From Luteimicrobium sp049844995 (GTDB lineage Bacteria > Actinomycetota > Actinomycetes > Actinomycetales > Cellulomonadaceae): DNA of 64,000 nt. Positions 16,563 through 24,163 of this stretch are shown piece after piece. Below the pieces are notes generated by a model. It searched no databases. It saw only the letters and a program-made list of their open reading frames with translations, and was not told the origin of the DNA. The DNA lies in the NCBI RefSeq assembly GCF_049844995.1, contig NZ_JBNCMC010000002.1, positions 682,001 to 746,000 on the forward strand, given 5' to 3'. Numbering within the stretch: position 1 is the first letter of the stretch; the number at the start of each line of letters is the position of its first letter. A program made the position numbers and the translations under genes.

Positions 16563-18308
16563 ATGACCCGAATCGATGCGACGACCGCGCCAGCGACCCA
16601 GGCCGTCACCGTCCACACTGCCGACGACGCGCAGGGCAGCTGGTGGCGTGACGCGGTGATCTACCAGGTCTACCCGCGGTCGTTCGCCGACGCGGACGGC
16701 GACGGCGTCGGCGACCTGCCCGGGATCACCGCGCACCTCGACCACCTCGTCGAGCTCGGCGTCGACGCCCTGTGGCTCTCGCCCTTCTACCGCTCGCCGC
16801 AGAACGACGCCGGCTACGACGTCGCCGACTACCGCGACGTCGACCCGCTGTTCGGCACGCTCGCCGACTTCGACGCACTGCTCGAGGCCGCGCACGCGCG
16901 CGGCGTCCGCGTCGTCGTCGACCTCGTGCCGAACCACACGTCCGACCAGCACGTCTGGTTCCAGGCGGCGCTCGCCGCGGACGAGGGCTCGCCCGAGCGC
17001 GCGCGCTACCTGTTCCGTGAGGGCCGCGGGACGACCGGCGAGGAGCCGCCGAACAACTGGCAGTCGATCTTCGGCGGCCCGGCCTGGACGCGCACCACCC
17101 GCACCGACGGGACCCCGGGCCAGTGGTACCTGCACCTGTTCGACTCGTCGCAGCCCGACCTCGACTGGTCCAACCCCGAGGTCCGCTCCGAGTTCGAGGA
17201 CGTCCTGCGGTTCTGGCTCGACCGCGGCGTCGACGGGTTCCGCGTCGACGTCGCGCACGGCATGGTGAAGGCGGACGGCCTGCCGGACTGGGACGGCCGC
17301 GTCGCGATGGTCGACGGCACCGAGAGCGCCGACGGCACCGAGGCCGTGAACGGCTCCGGGAACTCCGGTCCCATGTTCGACCAGGACGGCGTCCACGAGA
17401 TCTACCGCGCCTGGCGCCGGATCCTCGACGAGTACGACGGCGACCGCGCGATGGTCGCCGAGGCGTGGGTCGAGCCTCTGTCGCGGCTCGCGCGCTACGT
17501 CCGCCCGGACGAGATGCACCAGGCGTTCAACTTCTCGTTCCTCGCCGCCGGCTGGGACGCCGCCCGCCTGCGCGGCGTCGTCGAGTCGTCCTTCCGGGCC
17601 AACGACGCGGTCGGCGCCCCCACGACGTGGGTGCTGTCCAACCACGACGTCGTGCGGCACGCCTCGCGGCTCGGCCTCGCCGAGCCCGAGAACCGGCCCA
17701 ACGGCCTCTTCGCGACCGACCCGCAGCCCGACGCCGAGCTCGGCCTGCGCCGCGCCCGCGCCGCGAGCCTGCTCATGCTCGGCCTGCCCGGCTCGGCGTA
17801 CGTGTACCAGGGCGAGGAGCTCGGCCTGCCCGAGCACACCACGCTCGACGCCGCGGTCCGCCAGGACCCCGCGTTCTTCCGCACCGGCGGGTCCGAGGCG
17901 GGCCGGGACGGCTGCCGCATCCCGATGCCGTGGTCCGCGGGCGCCCCCGCGTACGGCTTCTCCCCGACGGGCGCCGCGTGGCTTCCGCAGCCCGGGTCGT
18001 ACGCGGCGCACGCGGCCGACGTCGAGCGCGCCACCGCCGGCTCCACGTTCGACCTGTACCGGGCGGCCCTGCGCGTGCGGAAGGCCGAGGCGCTCGGCAC
18101 CGGCGACCTCGCCTGGCTCGACGTGTTCGCGGACGACCCGCAGGTGGTCGCCCTCCGTAACCGCGACGTCGTCGTGGTCGCGAACCTGGGCGACGCGCCC
18201 GTCGCGCTGCCGCAGGGTGCCGAGGTCGTCGTCGCGTCGGGCGAGCTGGCCGACGACGCCGGCACCGTGGCCGTCCCCTCGGACACCACGGTCTGGTACC
18301 GCGCCTGA
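16563..18308 (+). CDS. aglA: Alpha-glucosidase / oligo-1,6-glucosidase, GH13
   Basis: A 581-residue cytosolic exo-acting family 13 enzyme that frees glucose from malto- or isomalto-oligosaccharides. The barrel opens with WWRDAVIYQVYPRSFADADGD-type sequence (27-46), carries DLVPNHTSDQH, nucleophile Asp229 in GFRVDVAHGM, acid/base Glu300 in MVAEAWVEP and Asp362 in LSNHDVVRH. DLPGITAHLDHLVELGVDALW (about 51-71) is the usual alpha-glucosidase calcium-site region. No signal peptide is present. It follows the LacI-type regulator after 143 bases with its own promoter and operator. Together with the divergent operon it completes uptake, debranching/hydrolysis and phosphorylation of alpha-glucans. Confidence 0.93.
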   Translation: MTRIDATTAPATQAVTVHTADDAQGSWWRDAVIYQVYPRSFADADGDGVGDLPGITAHLDHLVELGVDALWLSPFYRSPQNDAGYDVADYRDVDPLFGTLADFDALLEAAHARGVRVVVDLVPNHTSDQHVWFQAALAADEGSPERARYLFREGRGTTGEEPPNNWQSIFGGPAWTRTTRTDGTPGQWYLHLFDSSQPDLDWSNPEVRSEFEDVLRFWLDRGVDGFRVDVAHGMVKADGLPDWDGRVAMVDGTESADGTEAVNGSGNSGPMFDQDGVHEIYRAWRRILDEYDGDRAMVAEAWVEPLSRLARYVRPDEMHQAFNFSFLAAGWDAARLRGVVESSFRANDAVGAPTTWVLSNHDVVRHASRLGLAEPENRPNGLFATDPQPDAELGLRRARAASLLMLGLPGSAYVYQGEELGLPEHTTLDAAVRQDPAFFRTGGSEAGRDGCRIPMPWSAGAPAYGFSPTGAAWLPQPGSYAAHAADVERATAGSTFDLYRAALRVRKAEALGTGDLAWLDVFADDPQVVALRNRDVVVVANLGDAPVALPQGAEVVVASGELADDAGTVAVPSDTTVWYRA

Positions 18309-18321
18309 CGGCTCTGACGAC

Positions 18322-18390
18322 GCAGACCGGCGGGGCCGGCCCCCCCCCCCCCCCCCGGGGGGGGGGGGGCCCCCCCCCCCGCCGGTCTGC
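18322..18390. terminator. Bidirectional hairpin with C17-G13-C11 homopolymer core
   Basis: Outer arms GCAGACCGGCGGGG (18322-18335) and CCCCGCCGGTCTGC (18377-18390) are perfect inverted copies. Between them are 17 C (18340-18356), 13 G (18357-18369) and 11 C (18370-18380). It lies between the convergent aglA and dusB genes, so it most likely terminates both. The homopolymer core is extraordinary even for this GC content; its exact length may be an assembly or sequencing artefact, since such DNA is hard to read. Confidence 0.8.
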
Positions 18391-18409
18391 CGGGGTACGA
18401 GAGCCGGCC

Positions 18410-19591
18410 TCAGCCGCCGGAGACGCTCAGCTCGGCCTCGACCAGCTGCTGCCGGTGCTCGGGGGTGAGCTCGCGCGAGTCCAGCCAGCCGTACGGCAGG
18501 TGGGCGGTCTTCGGGGTGCCGGACCGCCCCCGAGGACCCTCGGCGCCCTCGCCGGGGTACGGCTGGTCGAGGTCGAGCGCGTCGAGACGTTCGCGCAGCT
18601 CGGCGAGCGTCGAGACGAGCGCGAGCGACGCGCGCGCCTCACCCCCGACCGCGTAGCCCTTGAGGTACCAGGCCATGTGCTTGCGCAGGTCGCGCATGCC
18701 CTTGCCCTCGTCCTCCCAGTAGTCGACCTGCAGCTCGCCGTGCCGGTAGATCGTGTCGGCGACCTCGCGCAGGCCCGGGCGGATCCGCGCGTCGGACCCG
18801 GCGAACGCGGCAGCGAGGTCGGCGAACAGCCACGGCCTGCCCTGGCACCCGCGGCCGACGACGACGCCGTCGGCGCCCGTCACCTGCACCATCCGGACGG
18901 CGTCCTCCGCGGACCAGATGTCGCCGTTGCCGAGCACGGGGATGCTCCGGACCGTCTCCTTGAGCGTCGCGATCGCGGCCCAGTCGGCCGTCCCAGAGTA
19001 GTGCTGCTCGACGGTCCTGGCGTGGAGCGCGATCGCCGCGGCGCCCTCGCGCTCCGCGATGAGGCCGGCGTCGAGGTACGTGAGGTGCTCGTCGTCGATG
19101 CCCTTGCGGGTCTTGACCGTCACCGGGACGCCGTAGGCGCCGCCCGCCTCGACGGCGCCCGCGACGATGCGCGTGAAGAGTTCGCGCTTCCAGGGCAGCG
19201 CGCCGCCACCGCCGCGCTTGGTGACCTTGGGCACGGGGCACCCGAAGTTGAGGTCGACGTGGTCGGCGAGCCCCTCCGCGGCCAGGAGCCTGACTGCGCC
19301 CGCGACCGTGGCGGGGTCGACGCCGTAGACCTGGGCCGAGCGGGGCGACTCGCCGTCGTCGAAGGTGACGATCCGCAGGGTGGCCGGGTGCCGCTCGACG
19401 AGCGCGCGGCTCGTGACCATCTCCGCGACGTACAGGCCGGCGCCGTGCTCACGGCACAGGGTCCGGAAGGCCTTGTTCGTCACCCCTGCCATGGGCGCGA
19501 GCACGACCGGGGTGTCGATCGTGTGCGGCCCGATGCGCAGCGGGGGCAGCAGCGTGCTGACGGTGGAGGTGGGGGCTGTCACGTCCCCCAT
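18410..19591 (-). CDS. dusB: tRNA-dihydrouridine synthase B
   Basis: A 393-residue flavoenzyme that reduces uridines in the tRNA D-loop. The TIM barrel shows the FMN-binding LAPMAGVTNKAFR near residue 31, the catalytic cysteine in DLNFGCPVPKV (Cys118), HARTVEQHYSG and the phosphate-binding VVVGRGCQGRPWLF. The C-terminal helical domain (about 300-393) is complete. ATG 19591 gives MGDVTAPTST; a GTG three codons in is possible because the GGGAG box is very close to the ATG. The gene is convergent with aglA across the homopolymer hairpin and 34 bases downstream of the response-regulator stop. Confidence 0.95.
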   Translation of the reverse strand: MGDVTAPTSTVSTLLPPLRIGPHTIDTPVVLAPMAGVTNKAFRTLCREHGAGLYVAEMVTSRALVERHPATLRIVTFDDGESPRSAQVYGVDPATVAGAVRLLAAEGLADHVDLNFGCPVPKVTKRGGGGALPWKRELFTRIVAGAVEAGGAYGVPVTVKTRKGIDDEHLTYLDAGLIAEREGAAAIALHARTVEQHYSGTADWAAIATLKETVRSIPVLGNGDIWSAEDAVRMVQVTGADGVVVGRGCQGRPWLFADLAAAFAGSDARIRPGLREVADTIYRHGELQVDYWEDEGKGMRDLRKHMAWYLKGYAVGGEARASLALVSTLAELRERLDALDLDQPYPGEGAEGPRGRSGTPKTAHLPYGWLDSRELTPEHRQQLVEAELSVSGG

Positions 19592-19625
19592 TCTCCCATC
19601 CGTCCACCGGCGGCCGGAAACAGGG

Positions 19626-20234
19626 CTACAGCCAGCCGTTGTCCTGCGCGATCCGTACGGCCTCGGCGCGCGTCCGGGCGCCCGTCTTCCCGATCGCCGA
19701 CGACAGGTAGTTGCGCACGGTGCCCTCGGACAGGAAGGCCGCCCTCGCGATCTCGGCGACGGTGCCGCCGTCGGCCGCGTGGAGGAGGACATCGCGCTCG
19801 CGCTCGGTGAGCGGGCTCTCCCCCACCGTGAGCGACTCGACGGCGAGGTCGGGGTCGACGACCCGGAGCCCGGCGTGCACCCGGCGGACGGCGTCGGCCA
19901 GCTGCTCGGCGGGGGTGTCCTTGACGACGAACCCGCTCGCACCGGCGTCGAGCGCCCGGCGGAGGTAGCCCGGTCGACCGAAGGTCGTGACGATGAGCGA
20001 CCGGCACTGCGGGTAGCCCTGCCGCAGCGCGCCGGCGGCGCCGATGCCGTCCAGCCCGGGCATCTCGACGTCGAGCAGGGCGACGTCGACGCGGGCGGCG
20101 CGGGCCGCGTCGACGACCTCGTCACCGCGCCCGACCTGCGCGACGACCTCGAGGTCGGGCTCGAGATCGAGGAGTGCGGCGAGCGCGCCGCGCACGAGGG
20201 CCTGGTCGTCAGCGAGGAGGAGCCGGATCGTCAC
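19626..20234 (-). CDS. NarL/FixJ-type response regulator
   Basis: A 202-residue two-component regulator. The receiver domain has the acidic pair LLADDQ at residues 6-11, the phosphoacceptor Asp55 in ALLDVEMPGLDG and the conserved Lys in FVVKDTPAEQL. The C-terminal LuxR helix-turn-helix reads PLTERERDVLLHAADGGTVA followed by LSEGTVRNYLSSAIGKTG. Its GTG start overlaps the TGA of the histidine kinase (GTGA), so the pair is co-translated. It resembles DesR-like regulators that control adjacent ABC-2 exporters. A palindrome upstream of the operon is the likely binding site. Confidence 0.93.
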   Translation of the reverse strand: MTIRLLLADDQALVRGALAALLDLEPDLEVVAQVGRGDEVVDAARAARVDVALLDVEMPGLDGIGAAGALRQGYPQCRSLIVTTFGRPGYLRRALDAGASGFVVKDTPAEQLADAVRRVHAGLRVVDPDLAVESLTVGESPLTERERDVLLHAADGGTVAEIARAAFLSEGTVRNYLSSAIGKTGARTRAEAVRIAQDNGWL

Positions 20235-21487
20235 CGCCCGATCCTCGCACCCGTCGGGGCCCCCGACCGACGGCCCCCCGCGCGCACGGCGAGGCGGAAG
20301 CCGCCCAGCGTGCTCGGGCCCGTCTCGACGACGGCTCCCGCCGCCGCCGCCCGCTCGCGCAGCCCCGCGAGCCCGTGCCCGGGCGCGTCGCCGGGCGACC
20401 CGGCGCCGTCGGGGCAGGGACCACCGCCGCGGCCGTCGTCCTCGACGACGATCCGGTCCGGCGCCAGCGTCACGACGACCCTGCCGGCGGCCGCGTGCCG
20501 CAGGACGTTCGTCGTGCCCTCGCGGACGGTCCACGCGAACAGCTCGCGCAGGTCCTCCGGGACGGCGTCGACGGCGCCGGGAAGCTGCGCCTCGATCGCC
20601 GCCGCGTCGAGGGCGCGCCGCGCGGCGGCGAGCTCGCCGGCCAGGGTGACGTGCCGCGTGGCCGCGACCATGCCCCGGACGTCCGCGAGCGCCGACCGGG
20701 CGAGTGACTGGATGTCGGCGACCTCGGCCGCGGCTCGCTCCGGGTCAGCCGTGACGAGCCGGCCCGCGAGCTCGGACTTCACGGAGATCACCGTCAGCGA
20801 GTGACCGAGGACGTCGTGCATGTCGCGCGCGATGCGCTCGCGCTCGCGCGAGACGGCGAGCGCCGCGACCTCCTCCTGTGCGAGCTGGAGCTGACGGTTC
20901 CGTTCGACGAGCTGGCCGAACCCATAGGTCGCGAGGGTCGCGAGGACGAGCGCCGCGATGTTGCCGTCCTCGGGCTGCCAGCCGGGGATCACGCGCGGCA
21001 GCACGAGCATGACGACCGCGAGGCCGACGGTGACCAGGAGGGCGCGGGGCGTGCGCAGCAGGTACACGGCCGAGACGCTGATGAACACCAGCCCGACGAG
21101 CCCGTGCTCCTGCGCAGCGAGGCAGGCGAGCACCACGCCCACGACCTGGAGCGCGACCGACACCACCGCCCACCGCCGGACGACCCGGCCGTCCCGCACG
21201 AACGTGGCGCGGAGCAGGAACACCGACATCACGAACCCGAAGGCGCTGAGCGCGACGCCGAGGATCCCGCACCAGCGGAGCACGGGGTCGGGATTGGCCC
21301 ACGACTCGCGGGCCGGCTCGCTGAGGAAGACCACCCAGACCGCGCCGAAGAGGGGGCCGACGAGCCGCCACACGCGCCGCTGGCGCTCCTCGGACGACCC
21401 CGGGCCTGCGACGGCGAAGGCGAGGGCACGGCCGAAGACGTGGCGGTCGTCGTCGGCCTGCGACGGAGGTGGGGACGGCGCGCTCAC
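20231..21487 (-). CDS. Sensor histidine kinase, DesK/HPK7 type
   Basis: A 418-residue membrane sensor. About five to six hydrophobic segments (roughly residues 41-190) form the sensory membrane domain with almost no extracytoplasmic loop, as in DesK-like sensors of envelope state. The dimerisation/phosphoacceptor helix carries RERIARDMHDVLGHSLTVIS with His224. The ATPase part shows LAWTVREGTTNVLRHA-like N-box sequence and VEDDGRGGG and GHGLAGLRER. The start is GTG 21487. It is 50 bases downstream of the ABC permease and overlaps the response regulator. It may sense the exporter or its drug or lipid substrate, as in Bce/Des-type systems, but that is inference. Confidence 0.92.
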   Translation of the reverse strand: MSAPSPPPSQADDDRHVFGRALAFAVAGPGSSEERQRRVWRLVGPLFGAVWVVFLSEPARESWANPDPVLRWCGILGVALSAFGFVMSVFLLRATFVRDGRVVRRWAVVSVALQVVGVVLACLAAQEHGLVGLVFISVSAVYLLRTPRALLVTVGLAVVMLVLPRVIPGWQPEDGNIAALVLATLATYGFGQLVERNRQLQLAQEEVAALAVSRERERIARDMHDVLGHSLTVISVKSELAGRLVTADPERAAAEVADIQSLARSALADVRGMVAATRHVTLAGELAAARRALDAAAIEAQLPGAVDAVPEDLRELFAWTVREGTTNVLRHAAAGRVVVTLAPDRIVVEDDGRGGGPCPDGAGSPGDAPGHGLAGLRERAAAAGAVVETGPSTLGGFRLAVRAGGRRSGAPTGARIGR

Positions 21488-21537
21488 GCGACCCACCGTA
21501 GTGGTGGGCCGCGTGCGCGCGCCGGAGAACGGGCTGG

Positions 21538-22350
21538 TCACACCCGTGCCGTGTCCTTGCGGTAGCGCCAGGCGGCGCCGAGCGCGAACACCACGGCCCA
21601 GGCGACCACGTTGAGGACGGCGAGCCAGGAGAAGCCGTCGCCCAGCGGGGCGCGGGTCAGCTCGGCGAGCCCGTAGGTCGGCATGACCTTGGCGACGTCC
21701 GCGAACCAGCTGTCGCCGAGCGGGACGAACAGTCCGCCCGCGAAGGACAGCAGCGCCAGCACCGGGCCGAGGATCTGCATGACGTTCTCGGACGGGAGCA
21801 GGTAGCCCATGAACAGGCCGAAGGCGGCGAACACGAGCGAGCCGACCCAGGCGATCAGCGGCGCGAGGATCCACGCGTAGAACGGCATGTCCGCCTTGCC
21901 GAGCGCCAGCCCGACGGCCATGGTGACGAGCACGGAGACGGCGCCGAGGGCCATGGTCGCGGCGATCTTCGTCACCACGTACGCCCAGGGGCGCAGCGGG
22001 GTGAGCCGGAGCTGCCGGGTCCAGCCCTGGGCCCGCTCGACCGACACGCTGGCCCCGCCCGAGGTCGCCGTGAGCAGCGCGCCGTAGAGCGCCATCGAGA
22101 CGAGGATCCACGCCGTGACGTTGCCGTTGCCGGCCTGCTGCGTCGTGTAGTCCGACGAGAGGCCGAAGATCAGGAAGAACACCGGCGGCATCACGAGCGA
22201 GAAGATCAGGGTCCGGCGGTTGCGGACGAACCGGCGCAGCTCGAGCCGCAGGTACGTCGCGCTGATCCCGCGCCCGACGGCGGGCGTTCCGATCCGGCTC
22301 GCGGCCGGTCGGGCGGGGCTGGGCGCGGAGCTGGGGGCCAGCGTGCTCAT
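21538..22350 (-). CDS. ABC-2 type exporter permease
   Basis: A 270-residue permease with six predicted helices and an N-terminal Ser/Pro-rich tail of about 30 residues. FLIFGLSSDYTT after helix 1 and the mid-protein SVERAQGWTRQLRLTPLRPWAY coupling region are typical of the daunorubicin/DrrB-like ABC-2 family that exports lipids, peptides or drugs. Its ATG overlaps the stop of the ATPase gene (ATGA), so the two subunits are translationally coupled. It is followed by the two-component pair. The exported substrate cannot be told from sequence. Confidence 0.9.
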   Translation of the reverse strand: MSTLAPSSAPSPARPAASRIGTPAVGRGISATYLRLELRRFVRNRRTLIFSLVMPPVFFLIFGLSSDYTTQQAGNGNVTAWILVSMALYGALLTATSGGASVSVERAQGWTRQLRLTPLRPWAYVVTKIAATMALGAVSVLVTMAVGLALGKADMPFYAWILAPLIAWVGSLVFAAFGLFMGYLLPSENVMQILGPVLALLSFAGGLFVPLGDSWFADVAKVMPTYGLAELTRAPLGDGFSWLAVLNVVAWAVVFALGAAWRYRKDTARV

Positions 22351-23345
22351 CGGAGGGCTCCTTCGGTGACGGTGACGGGTGCCGGCGCGGCGGCGTGGGC
22401 GGACGGGCCGGCGGAGGTGAGCGCGACGAACGCCTCCTCGAGGTTCTCGGCGGTGACCTCGAGGTCGCGCGCCTTCGTGCGCGTGAGGAGGTAGCGCGCG
22501 ACGGCGTCGGAGTCGGAGGTGCGGACGATGAGGCGGCTGCCCCGCTCCTCGACCGTGTCGACGCCCGGGAGCGCGCGCAGCGCGTCGAGCACCTGACCCG
22601 GCTCGGCCTCGACGTCGAGCAGCGCCGTCACGGTGCGGCCCGACGCGAGGTTCTTGACCTCGGTGGACGAGCCGTCCGCGACGATCCGGCCCTGGCTGAC
22701 GAGGACGATGCGGTCCGCGTACGCGTCGGCCTCCTCCAGGTAGTGGGTGGCGAACACGACGGTCCGGCCGTGCGCGGCGTCCTGGCGGATCGCCGCCCAG
22801 AACTCGCGGCGGCCCTCGACGTCCATGCCTGTCGTCGGCTCGTCGAGCAGCAGGAGGTCCGGCTCCGAGACGAGCGCCATGGCGAACCGGAGCCGCTGCT
22901 GCTGGCCGCCCGAGCACTTGCCGACCATCCGGTCGGCGATGTCGGCGATGCCCGCGCGCTCGAGGTACGGCGTCGGCGAGCCGGTGCGGCCGAACAGCGA
23001 GGCCGTGAGCTCGACGGTCTCCGCGACCGTGATGTCGCGGAGCAGGCCGCCCGTCTGCATGACGGCGGCGATGCGGCCCGCGGCGATCGCGTCCTCCGGG
23101 CTGCTCCCGAACACCTCGAGCGTGCCGGACGAGGGCCGCGACAGCCCGAGGACCATGTCGATGGTGGTGGTCTTGCCGGCGCCGTTCGGGCCGAGGAACG
23201 CGACCACCTCGCCCGGCATGATCGTGAGGTCGATGCCGTTGACGGCACGCACGGCGCCCGACGGCGACGAGAACTGCTTGTGCAGCCCGTGCAGCGCGAG
23301 CGCGGGCGTCGTGGGGAGGGCGTGGGACCCCTGCGGTGTGCTCAT
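22347..23345 (-). CDS. ABC transporter ATP-binding protein, DrrA-like
   Basis: A 332-residue ATPase. Walker A is FLGPNGAGKTTTIDM, the Q-loop follows in AAVMQTGGLL, the ABC signature is KCSGGQQQRLRFAMAL, Walker B is LLLLDEPTTGMD and the switch His is in VFATHYLEEAD. A C-terminal regulatory domain of about 100 residues is typical of exporters. ATG 23345 is chosen because GGAG lies just upstream and homologous proteins start near here; an ATG at 23381 would extend it by 12 residues. It is the first gene of the four-gene exporter/two-component operon. Note KCSGG in place of the usual LSGG; this variant occurs in the DrrA group. Confidence 0.93.
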   Translation of the reverse strand: MSTPQGSHALPTTPALALHGLHKQFSSPSGAVRAVNGIDLTIMPGEVVAFLGPNGAGKTTTIDMVLGLSRPSSGTLEVFGSSPEDAIAAGRIAAVMQTGGLLRDITVAETVELTASLFGRTGSPTPYLERAGIADIADRMVGKCSGGQQQRLRFAMALVSEPDLLLLDEPTTGMDVEGRREFWAAIRQDAAHGRTVVFATHYLEEADAYADRIVLVSQGRIVADGSSTEVKNLASGRTVTALLDVEAEPGQVLDALRALPGVDTVEERGSRLIVRTSDSDAVARYLLTRTKARDLEVTAENLEEAFVALTSAGPSAHAAAPAPVTVTEGALR

Positions 23346-23398
23346 GTCTCCATCCTGGACGGAGGCGCTGGTCAGCGGCACCGACGACTGTCACAGGC

Positions 23399-23422
23399 GC
23401 CTCATGACATCTGTCATGAGGC
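23399..23422. promoter_or_regulatory. Perfect palindrome upstream of the ABC/two-component operon
   Basis: GCCTCATGACA-TC-TGTCATGAGGC is an 11-bp perfect inverted repeat with a 2-base centre, 54 bases before the ATPase start and about 130 bases before the sigma-factor gene on the other strand. The symmetry and spacing fit a dimeric NarL/LuxR-type response-regulator site, which would make the exporter operon autoregulated. A neighbouring CTGTCACAG-like half lies at 23388-23396. Confidence 0.65.
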
Positions 23423-23551
23423 GGCCACGCCACGTGCCGCCGCCGCGGGCCCGGCGCTCCGTTCCAGGCCGGCTCGTACGGCAGACTCAGGTCGGACCCC
23501 GCCGGGACTCAACTTTGGGGCCCGGTCGTGCGTGTGAAGGAGGTGACGACG

Positions 23552-24163
23552 ATGACGATCGCACCTCAGCCCGGAGACGGCACGCGTCCCGGCCCCACCG
23601 TGCGGGTCCACGTGACCGAGTCGACGGCCCCGGCGGACCCGGCCACCGACAGCGAGAAGCCCGACCGTGACCGCGCCTTCACCGCATTCATGGAGAGCCA
23701 TGCCGACGACCTCCTGCGCACCGCCTGGTTCCTCAGCGGCGACGCCCACCGCGCCGAGGAGCTCGTGCAGCAGGCGCTGGTGCGGACGTACACCGCCTGG
23801 CACCGCGCCGCGGCCACCGACCCCCTCGCGTACGCGCGGCGGATCCTCGTGAACCAGCGCATCGACACGTGGCGCCGACGACGACGCGAGGTGCTCTCCG
23901 AGCCGTCCGACCTCGCCGCGCTCACGCCCGCGGGGCGCGACGAGCACGCGTCGGCGGACGACCGCGACCAGCTCACCCGCGCCCTCGCCATGCTCTCCCC
24001 CCGCGCGCGGCGCATCGTCGTCCTGCGCCACCTCGTCGGGCTGCCCGAGGCCGAGGTCGCGGCCAGCCTCGGGATCAGCGTCGGCACCGTCAAGTCGACC
24101 GCGTCGCGGGGCCTCGCGACCCTGCGAGCCACGCTCACCGAGACCGAGAGGAGCGCGTCATGA
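23552..24163 (+). CDS. ECF-type RNA polymerase sigma factor, SigE family
   Basis: A 203-residue sigma factor with region 2 (about residues 42-110, with the DDLLRTAWFLSGDAHRAEEL core) and region 4 (about 145-198, with LSPRARRIVVLRHLVGLPEA and ISVGTVKSTASRGLATL as the helix-turn-helix). A 35-residue unstructured N-terminal tail precedes region 2. ATG 23552 has AAGGAGG 8 bases upstream; a GTG at 23528 overlaps nothing useful. Its stop overlaps the start of the next gene (ATGA), a common arrangement of an ECF factor with its anti-sigma or cognate membrane partner. Inducing signal and target promoters are unknown. Confidence 0.92.
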   Translation: MTIAPQPGDGTRPGPTVRVHVTESTAPADPATDSEKPDRDRAFTAFMESHADDLLRTAWFLSGDAHRAEELVQQALVRTYTAWHRAAATDPLAYARRILVNQRIDTWRRRRREVLSEPSDLAALTPAGRDEHASADDRDQLTRALAMLSPRARRIVVLRHLVGLPEAEVAASLGISVGTVKSTASRGLATLRATLTETERSAS

